Below are positions 36,255 to 44,134 of a DNA stretch of 64,000 bases, piece by piece (position 1 is the first letter of the stretch; the number at the start of each line of letters is the position of its first letter). The stretch comes from Curvibacter lanceolatus ATCC 14669 (GTDB lineage: Bacteria > Pseudomonadota > Gammaproteobacteria > Burkholderiales > Burkholderiaceae_C). Position numbers and translations under genes: made by a program. A model generated the notes under the pieces. That model searched no databases. It was given only the letters and a program-made list of their open reading frames with translations, and was not told the origin of the DNA. The stretch lies in contig NZ_KB906253.1 in assembly GCF_000381265.1 (NCBI RefSeq), positions 1 through 64,000 on the forward strand, read 5' to 3'.

Positions 36255-36827
36255 GCAGATCGATGTGTTCTACAACGGCTGGGGCTTGCATCGCGCCGCT
36301 TCGATCGGCAGGTTGGCCAGCGCATTCACCAGCAAAGCCTGGCCGCCTTCACCGGAGCCGACTTCCGCCCCCCCGGCGCGCTCGACAGCGTCCACTTTTT
36401 GCGGGCCACCCAGCTGTGCACCAACGGCATGCGCGAGAAGGGCAGGGCTTTCGAGCGGGTGGTCTTCAACGTGGTGTTCAACAACCGCGACGACCACCCC
36501 AAGAACTTCGCCTACCTCATGCAGCCCACGGGCCAATGGCAGCTGGCACCGGCCTACGACGTCACTTTTTGCGGAGGCCCGGGTGGCTACCACCAGATGG
36601 ATGTGATGGGCGAGGCCCTGGAGGTGGGCCGCAGCCACCTGATGCAGCAGGGCCGGAAAGAGGCCGAGCTGCCTGCCCAGGCGGTGGTCGGCATCCTGGA
36701 GCGCGTGTGCAGCGTGGCCAGCGCTTTCACTGCCACGGCCCACAGCGAGTGCGCCGGGCAGATCAGCCCCGGCACCCTGCGCCTGATCCAGGGGCGGATC
36801 GACGACAACGTCCGGCGGGTGGCTTAG
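36247..36827 (+). pseudogene. Internally deleted and frameshifted HipA-like kinase
   Basis: A remnant of a HipA-type protein kinase (normally about 410-440 residues). The GTG at 36247 gives a plausible N terminus (PEQIDVFYNGWGLHR), after which the frame changes; a second frame gives RRFDRQVGQRIHQQSLAAFTGADFR and the kinase core AFERVVFNVVFNNRDDHPKNFAYLM, APAYDVTF and the C terminus. Roughly 200 or more residues with the glycine-rich loop and nucleotide-binding lysine are missing. The C-terminal fragment from about 36300 to 36827 is open and could still be made, but it should be kinase-dead. Confidence 0.82.
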
Positions 36828-36856
36828 CGCTGAAGCTCGGACACCTCACCTCGACA

Positions 36857-38095
36857 TCACCTTGTTCTGAGCGTCTGCAGCCCGAGCTCCCAGGCCTGTG
36901 CCATCTGACGCCACAAGGCCGGCTTCACCCGCGCGTCGCTTTTGGCGTCGTCCAATGTCTTGCGCATGCCCTCGGCGATCCGCTCCAGAACGGCCGCAGG
37001 CCTTGGCACGCCACAAATGCGACGGCCGAATTCCAGCAACTCCTCGGTCGTTGGATAGGTCTTCGTCTGGTGCTTGCCGGCCCACAGTTTGAGCGCCAGC
37101 GTGTGGTCCTCCAGCTCCGGGCCGCCTGGGTATTGGGTGTACTTGTAGATGCTCGTTGTCACCACATCAAACATGGGCGCCAGCCAAACGTCTGAGGCGG
37201 TACGGTAGAGCAGGCCGAAGTTTTTCAGGTGGGCGTCGCCATTGCGCACCATCACCGAGAACGCCACCTGCTCGAAGAACCGGTGCAGGTTGTCGCTGTG
37301 GAGTTGGAGTTGCCGCAGCAGTTCGGCCACGCGTTGATAGCTGCCCTGGTACTTGCGGTCCGACAGGATGTCACGCACACGCAGCCCAGCCAGGGCCGCG
37401 ATGTCTTCGAAACCCAGGCGCTCCACATGGCCGTCGTCATGGATGACGAGGTCAAACCGGTCGAGCACCAGCATCTGCCCGTCATCAGAGAGCGCGAATG
37501 TTGGCACATCGATGCCGGCATGGCGGGCGGCCGTGAGGCAGAGAAATTCGTTAGCGGCCAAGCCTGGGTAGGCTGGACTGGCGGCCTTCACAATGAGTGA
37601 AGGAATGGGCACGGTCGGCCGATCCGGCACCATGATTTTGGGCTGCATGCCCGCGATGCCAGCGCCGGTGCTCAGGTAGGCGGCCACCAGTTCGTTGAAG
37701 ACTTCGGGTGTGTACGCCGTCTTGAGCAGTTCCTCCTTGCTCAAGGTGCGCGGCCGGGCGGGTCCGGTTCGGTCGGGCAGGCTGAACCCGAGCCGGCCAA
37801 TCCCGTTGCGTCCGACCAGTGCCAGCATGTGCATGGGGGTCATCGGTTGTTTGGGAAACAACTCCCGGATCTTCATGAACAAGTCGCCCTCCGGAAGGTT
37901 TTGGTCCATCGGAGGAAACAGGTCGCCGTCCTGCCAGGTCAAGCGCTCCCGGGGCGGCATGAGCAGCGCGACCGCAGGCTGCTCTGGGTCCGGCTGCAGG
38001 TAGCGGAATTCGTAAGTTGAAGCGCGAATGAGCTGCCCGGCCTGAAAACCATCGCCGATGGAGACGTTCAACAGCCGGATCTTCTCAGGCAGCAT
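36857..38095 (-). CDS. hipA: HipA-type serine/threonine kinase toxin
   Basis: A 412-residue HipA-family kinase that looks complete. Features are the glycine-rich loop GAGIAGMQPK (about 144-153), Lys170 in SLIVKAA, the catalytic loop RNGDAHLKN with Asp287, and the metal-binding Asp310 in APMFDVVTT. In E. coli HipA phosphorylates GltX and causes persistence; targets differ in other HipA types. The ATG at 38095 overlaps the antitoxin gene by 11 bp. The 3' end converges with the broken hipA copy at 36247-36827, only 29 bp away. Confidence 0.92.
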   Translation of the reverse strand: MLPEKIRLLNVSIGDGFQAGQLIRASTYEFRYLQPDPEQPAVALLMPPRERLTWQDGDLFPPMDQNLPEGDLFMKIRELFPKQPMTPMHMLALVGRNGIGRLGFSLPDRTGPARPRTLSKEELLKTAYTPEVFNELVAAYLSTGAGIAGMQPKIMVPDRPTVPIPSLIVKAASPAYPGLAANEFLCLTAARHAGIDVPTFALSDDGQMLVLDRFDLVIHDDGHVERLGFEDIAALAGLRVRDILSDRKYQGSYQRVAELLRQLQLHSDNLHRFFEQVAFSVMVRNGDAHLKNFGLLYRTASDVWLAPMFDVVTTSIYKYTQYPGGPELEDHTLALKLWAGKHQTKTYPTTEELLEFGRRICGVPRPAAVLERIAEGMRKTLDDAKSDARVKPALWRQMAQAWELGLQTLRTR

Positions 38096-38366
38096 CGTCG
38101 TCCTCGTCTTGGAAGCGGGCGGCCACCTCGCTGGCTGAGGGCATGCCTGCACTTTCAAGTCGAAGCGCCAAACCCAGTGCGCTGGCCACCGCCAGCAATG
38201 AAGACACCGTGGAGTCGTCACCTGCCTCCAGGCGGTAGATGACCTCACGAACCTTGCCGGCCTTGTCGGCCAGTGCCGATTTGCTCATGCCCAGGGCTTC
38301 CCTGCGTTCACGCAGCTGTTCACCTAGCTCGTCGGGTAGTCTAATTTTGCTAGTCATAACTGGCAT
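38085..38366 (-). CDS. hipB: HipB-like XRE antitoxin
   Basis: A 93-residue XRE-family antitoxin, DNA-binding in RLPDELGEQLRERREALGMSKSALADKAGKVREVIYRLEAGDDSTVSSLLAVASALG. The acidic end FQDEDDDAA is suited to contact the toxin. It precedes hipA with an 11-bp overlap, the usual antitoxin-first order that favours neutralisation. ATG codons at 38366 and 38357 are both possible; a TTG at 38375 is less likely. An inverted repeat lies just upstream at 38376-38395. Confidence 0.87.
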   Translation of the reverse strand: MPVMTSKIRLPDELGEQLRERREALGMSKSALADKAGKVREVIYRLEAGDDSTVSSLLAVASALGLALRLESAGMPSASEVAARFQDEDDDAA

Positions 38367-38375
38367 AGTAGGCAA

Positions 38376-38395
38376 AAAAGACTATTTTGTCTTTT
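38376..38395. promoter_or_regulatory. Inverted repeat upstream of hipB, candidate operator
   Basis: AAAAGAC (38376-38382) and GTCTTTT (38389-38395) form an inverted repeat around TATTTT, immediately before the antitoxin start on the minus strand. The region is AT-rich. A 10-bp direct repeat TGCTAGTCAT (38348-38357 and 38429-38438) brackets it. Autorepression by HipB would be expected here; no binding evidence exists in the sequence beyond symmetry. Confidence 0.5.
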
Positions 38396-38608
38396 ATAAC
38401 TTGCAGCATGACTTGGTTTTCACGCCAATGCTAGTCATGGCTAACAAAGCAGGATGTCAATGGCCACGTTGCCAGTCATCACTTGCAATCACCCGCCTTT
38501 TCTTTCATCCCCATCCCACAGCGCCGTCCCAACCCGCAACGGAGGGATGAGGTGGGCCCTGTGCCCTGAACCACAGCGGGGCTGCTGCCAGCCCCGCCGG
38601 CTTCAGCG

Positions 38609-39865
38609 TCAACCCTGGGCCAGACCTGCCTTGGCCACACCCACCGGCCGGGTGCTGACGGCCAGGCGCACGGCCAGGGCGCCCAGGGCCGCCACCGTGG
38701 CCAGGCCCACCACCCCCAGCCAGCCCCATTGGGCCAGGGCCAGGCTGCCCAGCCAGGCACCGGTGGCCATGCCGACGAACATGCCCACGAACAGCAAGGC
38801 GTTGAGCCGGCTGCGCGCTGCAGGCTCCAGGCCATACACCAGGGTCTGGTGGGCGACCAGGGTGGCCTGCACGCCGAAGTCGAAGGCCACGGCACTCAGC
38901 ACGATCAGCACCAGCTGGCCTTGCGGCGGCAGCAGGGCGGCGCCCGCCATGCTGGCGAAGGCGAGGGCGCTCAGGCCGGCACCCAGGCGGGTCACCAACT
39001 CCGGGCCGCGCCGGTCCGAGATGCGGCCGGCCAGCGGTGCGGCCAGAGCACCGGCCACGCCCGCCAGGCCAAAGGCACCGGCCGCCCCGCTGCCCAGGTG
39101 GAAGGGCTCGGCATGCAGCATCACCGCCAGGGTCGACCAGAAGGCACTGAAGCCCACCGCCAGCAGGCCCTGGGCCAGCGCGGCGTGGCGCAGCCCCGGG
39201 TAGCGCTGCCACAGCTGGCCCATCGAGCCGATCAGGGCGGTGTACGAGACCCGGGTGGTGGGGGCAAAGTCGGGCAGGCCGCGCCACAGTGCCACGGCCA
39301 GCACCGCCACCGAGGCCGCAGCCGCCCCGTACACGGCGCGCCAGCCCAGTTGCTCGGCCAGCAGGCCGCTCACCACCCGCGACAGCAGAATGCCCAGCAG
39401 CAGCCCGGTCATCACCGTGCCCACCGCCTTGCCCCGGCTGGCTTCGGGCGCCAGGATGGCGGCGGCCGGCACGATGTCCTGCGCCACCGTGGCCGACAGG
39501 CCGATCAACAGGCTGGCCAGCAGCAGCCAGGGCACCGAGGGGGCGAAGGCGCTCAGCAGCAAGGCGGCGGTCAGGGCCAGCGCCTTGGTCAGGATCAGGC
39601 GGCGCCGGTTCAGCCGGTCGCCCAGCGGCGCCAGCAGCAAGATGCCCAGGGCATAGCCCAGCTGCGTCAGCGTGGGCACCAGGCCGATGCGGCTGGCGCT
39701 GGCCTGCAGGTCGGCGCCCAGCACGCCCAGAATCGGCTGGCTGTAGTAAAGCGAGGCCACGCTGAAGCCCGCGCCTGCGGCCAGCAAGGCCAGGTGTTTC
39801 TGGCTCAGCGCCGGCGCGGCGGGTGTCTGGCGTTCGGTTTCATGCACAGTGGGTATGGAAGTCAT
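38609..39865 (-). CDS. MFS transporter
   Basis: A 418-residue major facilitator protein with about 12 hydrophobic segments. The loop after segment 2 reads LLAPLGDRLNRRRLILTKAL, a version of the MFS A-motif; the second half has APLAGRISDRRGPELVTRLG at the equivalent site. The N terminus has SLYYSQPILGVLG, seen in drug-efflux or sugar-efflux type MFS pumps. It diverges from a LysR gene across 95 bp, a common arrangement for regulated efflux. Substrate unknown. Confidence 0.92.
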   Translation of the reverse strand: MTSIPTVHETERQTPAAPALSQKHLALLAAGAGFSVASLYYSQPILGVLGADLQASASRIGLVPTLTQLGYALGILLLAPLGDRLNRRRLILTKALALTAALLLSAFAPSVPWLLLASLLIGLSATVAQDIVPAAAILAPEASRGKAVGTVMTGLLLGILLSRVVSGLLAEQLGWRAVYGAAAASVAVLAVALWRGLPDFAPTTRVSYTALIGSMGQLWQRYPGLRHAALAQGLLAVGFSAFWSTLAVMLHAEPFHLGSGAAGAFGLAGVAGALAAPLAGRISDRRGPELVTRLGAGLSALAFASMAGAALLPPQGQLVLIVLSAVAFDFGVQATLVAHQTLVYGLEPAARSRLNALLFVGMFVGMATGAWLGSLALAQWGWLGVVGLATVAALGALAVRLAVSTRPVGVAKAGLAQG

Positions 39866-39960
39866 GGGTTTCTCCGGTCAGGATCGATGTGCTGAACTGT
39901 AGGGAAGCCCTTGCCGCCTTGGTAGTGCCCCAATTTGAACAATTGATATACGCTTGGCGC

Positions 39961-40890
39961 ATGAAAAACACCCTGCCTGCCAGCCGTCAGGTCGACCGCA
40001 TCGAGCTGTTCGACACCTTTGTGCGCATCGTCGAGGCGGGCAGCCTGTCGGCGGCAGCCAGCCAGCTGGGCAGCACCCAGCCCACCATCAGCCGCCGTCT
40101 CACGGCGCTGGAGCAGCAACTGGGCCTCAAGCTGCTGCAGCGCAGCACCCACGCCATGAAGCTGACCGAAGACGGCGAGCGCTGCCTGACGCTGGCGCGG
40201 GGCCTGCTGGAGACCTGGCAGGCCATGGACGAGGGCCTGCGTGGCCAGGCTGCCCAGCCCCAGGGCACTTTGCGCGTGCTGGCGCCGCACGCCTTCGGCC
40301 AGCAGCAACTGATCGGCCCGGTGGCCGACTACCTGGCGCGTTACCCCGGGGTGTCGCTGGAATGGCTGCTGCACGACCGGCTGCCCGACTTCATCGCCGA
40401 GGGCGTTGACTGCGCCATCCACGTGGGCACGGTCGAAGACCCCAACCTGGTGGCGCTCAAGCTGGGTGAGGTGCGGCGCGTGGTGGTGGCCGCCCCCCAA
40501 TGGGTGGATGCCGCCGCGCCGCCCAGCCATCCGCGCGAGCTGGCCGACCTGCCCTGGATGGCGGTGCGCACCTTCTACCAGAACGAGGTGCTGCTGAGCC
40601 AGCGCACCACGGGCGAATCGTTCAGCTTTGCCATCCACCCGCGCTTCAGCACCGACAGCCTGTACGCCCTGCGCAACGCCGCCTTGCGCGGGCTGGGCCT
40701 GGGCATCTTCTCGCACTGGCTGGTGGATGAAGACATCGCTGCAGGTCGGCTGGTGCGCCTGTTGCCTGGGTGGGAGGCTCCGCCCCTGCCGGTGTTCCTG
40801 GTCTACCCCTACAGCCGGCTGTACCCGGCGCGGCTGAGCCGTTTCATCGAGCTGATCCGGCAGGCTGCGCCTTCGGCCATCGACGTTTGA
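39961..40890 (+). CDS. LysR-family regulator, probably of the adjacent MFS gene
   Basis: A 309-residue LysR protein. The HTH is RIELFDTFVRIVEAGSLSAAASQLGSTQPTISRRLTALEQQLGLKLLQRST; the effector domain includes LRVLAPHAFGQQQLIG, VDCAIHVGTVED and LRNAALRGLGLGIFSHWLVDEDI. It belongs to the subgroup with SxxLGxTQPTISRRLxxLE. ATG 39961 is chosen because homology starts shortly after. It likely senses a substrate of the divergent transporter. Confidence 0.92.
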   Translation: MKNTLPASRQVDRIELFDTFVRIVEAGSLSAAASQLGSTQPTISRRLTALEQQLGLKLLQRSTHAMKLTEDGERCLTLARGLLETWQAMDEGLRGQAAQPQGTLRVLAPHAFGQQQLIGPVADYLARYPGVSLEWLLHDRLPDFIAEGVDCAIHVGTVEDPNLVALKLGEVRRVVVAAPQWVDAAAPPSHPRELADLPWMAVRTFYQNEVLLSQRTTGESFSFAIHPRFSTDSLYALRNAALRGLGLGIFSHWLVDEDIAAGRLVRLLPGWEAPPLPVFLVYPYSRLYPARLSRFIELIRQAAPSAIDV

Positions 40891-41072
40891 GGTTCGGTGT
40901 GCACCGCATCGGTGCTGACCTGGCCTGATCTGGTGCAACCCGGCCTGCCCGAGAGCTCTCAAGCGACTAGATGGGCCATTTTCTGCAGGCACGGAAGCTG
41001 CTTATGCCCTCACGTGGCCGGCAGCATCGACGCTCCGCCGGCCCTTTCTGCACCGCTAACGACGGCGGACAC

Positions 41073-41143
41073 GTGTCGGTTGCGGCCTGGGGCTTGAGGC
41101 CCGGGCTGCCTGCACCGACACGGCAACACCCCCTTTGATTTTT
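41073..41143 (+). terminator. Terminator-like hairpin in the nirB leader, candidate attenuator
   Basis: GTGTCGGTTGC (41073-41083) can pair with GCACCGACAC (41112-41121) with one bulged base, enclosing a GC-rich inner region; it is followed by CCCCC and TTTGATTTTT (41134-41143). This is an intrinsic-terminator shape placed in the 331-bp leader of nirB, about 80 bp before the start codon. Another GC-rich stem (GGCCGGC with GCCGGCC) and the palindrome GACACGTGTC lie upstream. A NIT-ANTAR protein coded downstream of nirD is the kind of regulator that prevents such termination when nitrate or nitrite is present. Confidence 0.6.
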
Positions 41144-41221
41144 CCATCCATGGCAGGCTCGGCGCCCTCCGCCCCGCCCGCCGGTGCGCCGCGCCGCGCA
41201 CTTCATTCAGGAGCACGCAAC

Positions 41222-43738
41222 ATGAAAATCATCGTCGTCGGACATGGCATGGTGGGCCACAAATTTCTCGAAAGCCTGGCCGAAGCCGGCCTGCACAGTG
41301 CGCAGGTCACGGTGCTGTGCGAAGAGCCGCGCCCCGCTTACGACCGGGTGCATCTGTCGGAGTTTTTTGCCGGCAAATCGGCGCAGGATCTCTCGCTGGT
41401 CGAGCCCGGCTTTTTCGAGCGCACCGGCTTCAGCCTGCGCCTGGCGGCCCGTGCCGCCACCATCGACCGCAACGCCCGCACCGTGACCCTGGTCGATGGC
41501 CAGGTGCTGGCCTATGACAAGCTGGTGCTGGCCACCGGCTCCAGCCCCTTTGTGCCCCCGGTGCCAGGCCATGACCGGGTCGACTGCTTTGTCTACCGCA
41601 CCATCGAAGACCTGGAAGCCATGACCGATTGCGGCGCCCGGGCCCGAAGCGGCGTGGTGGTGGGCGGCGGCCTGCTGGGCCTGGAGTGCGCCAAGGCCCT
41701 GCGCGACCTGGGCCTGCAGACCCATGTGGTTGAGTTTGCCCCGCGCCTGATGGCGGTGCAGGTCGACGAGGGGGGCGGCCGCGTGCTGCGCCACAAGATC
41801 GAGGCCCTGGGCCTGCAGGTGCACACCCAGAAGAACACGCTGCAGATCATCGACGGCGAGGCGGCGCGCCACCGCATGGTGTTTGCCGATGGCAGCCACC
41901 TCGAGGCCGACATGATCGTGTTTTCGGCCGGCATCCGCCCGCGGGATGAGCTGGCCCGCGCCAGCGGCCTCACGCTGGGCCCGCGTGGAGGCGTGGAGAT
42001 CGACAGCGAGTGCCGCACCAGCGATCTGGACATCTACGCCATCGGCGAGTGCGCCGCCTGGAACGGCCAGACCTTCGGCCTGGTGGCCCCGGGCTACGAC
42101 ATGGCCCGCGTGGCCGCCCGCCACCTGGCCGGGCAGGACGACGTGGCTTTTGTGGGTGCCGACATGAGCACCAAGCTCAAGCTCATGGGCGTGGATGTGG
42201 CCAGCATCGGCGACGCCCACGGCAAGACCCCGGGCAGCCGCAGCTTCCAGTTCAGCGACGAGATCGCCCAGGTCTACAAGAAGATCGTGATCAGCGAAGA
42301 CGGCAAGCGCCTGCTGGGCGCGGTGCTGGTGGGCAATGCCGACGAGTACGGCACCCTGCTGCAGATGGCCTTGAACGGCATCGCCCTGCCCAAGAACCCC
42401 GAGTTTTTGATCCTGCCCAGCAGCGAAGGTCAGGCCAAGCCCGGCCTGGGGCCGGACGCGTTGCCCGACTCGGCCCAGATCTGCTCGTGCAACAACGTGA
42501 GCAAGGCCCAGATCTGTGCGGCCGTGGCCGGCGGCGTGACCAGCATCGGCGAGCTCAAGGCCTGCACCAAGGCGGGCGCCACCTGCGGCGGCTGCGTGCC
42601 CCTGGCCACCCAGGTCATGAAGCTGGAGATGAAAAAGCAGGGCCTGGCTGTGAACAACCACCTGTGCGAGCACTTTGCCTACTCGCGCCAGGAGATTTAC
42701 CACCTGATCCGGGTGGGCCACATTCGCAGCTTTGACGATCTGCTGGCGGCCCACGGCAAGGGCCTGGGTTGCGACATCTGCAAGCCCGCGGCGGCCAACA
42801 TGCTGGCCTCGTGCTGGAACGAGTTCGTGCTCAAGAAAGACCTGGCCAGCCTGCAAGACAGCAACGACTACTACCTGGGCAACATCCAGAAAGACGGCTC
42901 TTACTCGGTGGTGCCGCGCATGCCGGCCGGCGAGGTCACGCCCGACGGGCTGATCGCGGTGGGGCAGGTGGCCAAGAAGTACGGCCTGTACACCAAGATC
43001 ACCGGCGGCCAGCGGGTGGACCTGTTCGGTGCCCGGGTCGAGCAACTGCCCGCCATCTGGGAGGAGCTGATCGCCGCCGGCTTCGAGTCGGGCCATGCCT
43101 ACGGCAAGTCGCTGCGCACCGTGAAAAGCTGCGTCGGCTCCACCTGGTGCCGCTACGGCGTGGGCGACAGCGTGGGCCTGGCCGTGCTGCTGGAGAACCG
43201 CTACAAGGGCTTGCGTTCGCCGCACAAGATCAAGTTCGGTGTGTCGGGCTGCACCCGCGAATGTGCCGAGGCCCAGGGCAAGGACGTGGGCATCATCGCC
43301 ACCGACAAGGGCTGGAACCTGTATGTGTGCGGCAACGGCGGCATGAAGCCGCGCCACGCCGAGCTGCTGGCCTCCGACCTGAGCCAGGACGAGCTGATCC
43401 GCACCATCGACCGTTTTCTGATGTTCTATGTGCGCACCGCCGACCGCCTGCAGCGCACCAGCACCTGGCGCGAAAGCCTGGAGGGCGGCCTGGACTACCT
43501 GAAAGACGTGCTGCTGCAAGACAGCCTGGGCCTGGGCGCCGAACTCGAAGCCCAGATGCAGCAGGTGGTCGACACCTATGCCTGCGAATGGAAGGCCGCC
43601 GTGAGCGACCCGGCCACGCGCCAGCGCTTCCGCTCTTTCGTGAACAGCGATCAGCCCGACGAGCACATCGTGTTTGTCGAGGAGCGCGGCCAGATCCGGC
43701 CGGCACGCCCCGAAGAACGCACCGGCCTGCCGGCCTGA
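41222..43738 (+). CDS. nirB: Assimilatory nitrite reductase (NADH), large subunit
   Basis: An 838-residue NirB that reduces nitrite to ammonia with NAD(P)H in the cytoplasm. Order of domains: FAD-binding pyridine nucleotide-disulfide reductase domain (residues about 1-300; GGGLLGLECAKALRDLG for NAD), a BFD-like [2Fe-2S] region (ICSCNNVSKAQI with ATCGGCVP), and the siroheme/[4Fe-4S] reductase domain with SCVGSTWC (C-x5-C) and GVSGCTREC (C-x3-C). These cysteines are complete. ATG 41222 lies after a GGAG site. It precedes nirD and the antiterminator gene; no nitrate transporter or nitrate reductase gene is in view. Confidence 0.97.
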   Translation: MKIIVVGHGMVGHKFLESLAEAGLHSAQVTVLCEEPRPAYDRVHLSEFFAGKSAQDLSLVEPGFFERTGFSLRLAARAATIDRNARTVTLVDGQVLAYDKLVLATGSSPFVPPVPGHDRVDCFVYRTIEDLEAMTDCGARARSGVVVGGGLLGLECAKALRDLGLQTHVVEFAPRLMAVQVDEGGGRVLRHKIEALGLQVHTQKNTLQIIDGEAARHRMVFADGSHLEADMIVFSAGIRPRDELARASGLTLGPRGGVEIDSECRTSDLDIYAIGECAAWNGQTFGLVAPGYDMARVAARHLAGQDDVAFVGADMSTKLKLMGVDVASIGDAHGKTPGSRSFQFSDEIAQVYKKIVISEDGKRLLGAVLVGNADEYGTLLQMALNGIALPKNPEFLILPSSEGQAKPGLGPDALPDSAQICSCNNVSKAQICAAVAGGVTSIGELKACTKAGATCGGCVPLATQVMKLEMKKQGLAVNNHLCEHFAYSRQEIYHLIRVGHIRSFDDLLAAHGKGLGCDICKPAAANMLASCWNEFVLKKDLASLQDSNDYYLGNIQKDGSYSVVPRMPAGEVTPDGLIAVGQVAKKYGLYTKITGGQRVDLFGARVEQLPAIWEELIAAGFESGHAYGKSLRTVKSCVGSTWCRYGVGDSVGLAVLLENRYKGLRSPHKIKFGVSGCTRECAEAQGKDVGIIATDKGWNLYVCGNGGMKPRHAELLASDLSQDELIRTIDRFLMFYVRTADRLQRTSTWRESLEGGLDYLKDVLLQDSLGLGAELEAQMQQVVDTYACEWKAAVSDPATRQRFRSFVNSDQPDEHIVFVEERGQIRPARPEERTGLPA

Positions 43739-43779
43739 GCCCACGCCCCGCAAACGCATTGAACCGGAGACCTTCAGCC

Positions 43780-44118
43780 ATGAACACCGACACCCTGAAC
43801 TGGACCGCCGTCTGCGCGGTGGACGACATCCTGCCCAACACCGGCGTGTGTGCCCGTCTGGGGCGCCACCATGTGGCCATCTTTCGCGTGGGCCACAACG
43901 AGCTGTATGCGATCGACAACATCGACCCGGTGTCGCACGCCAGCGTGATGTCGCGCGGCCTGGTGGGCAGCCTGGGCGAGCGCACCGTGGTGGCCTCGCC
44001 GCTGTACAAGCAGCACTTCGACCTGCGCAGTGGCGAATGCCTGGAAGACCCGGCCCTGTCGGTGCGTGCCTATGCGGTGCGCCTGGAGCTGGACCGGGTT
44101 CTGCTGGCCGCAGCCTGA
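43780..44118 (+). CDS. nirD: Nitrite reductase (NADH), small subunit
   Basis: A 112-residue NirD, a Rieske-fold protein without metal ligands. It matches E. coli NirD in layout: WTAVCAVDDILPNTGVCARLGRHHVAIFRV, LYAIDNIDPVSHASVMSRGLVGSLGERTVVASPLYKQHFDLRSGECLEDPALSVRAYAVRLE. It supports NirB activity. It starts 41 bp after the nirB stop with a GGAGA site, so both are on one transcript. The NasR-like regulator follows 16 bp later. Confidence 0.95.
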   Translation: MNTDTLNWTAVCAVDDILPNTGVCARLGRHHVAIFRVGHNELYAIDNIDPVSHASVMSRGLVGSLGERTVVASPLYKQHFDLRSGECLEDPALSVRAYAVRLELDRVLLAAA

Positions 44119-44134
44119 GCGCGAGGGCTGCTCC

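Noticed and set aside
38348-38438. Direct repeat TGCTAGTCAT as an attachment site of a small element carrying hipBA
   Set aside because: The copies are only 81 bp apart, both at the same end of the module; they do not flank it, and no integrase is present.
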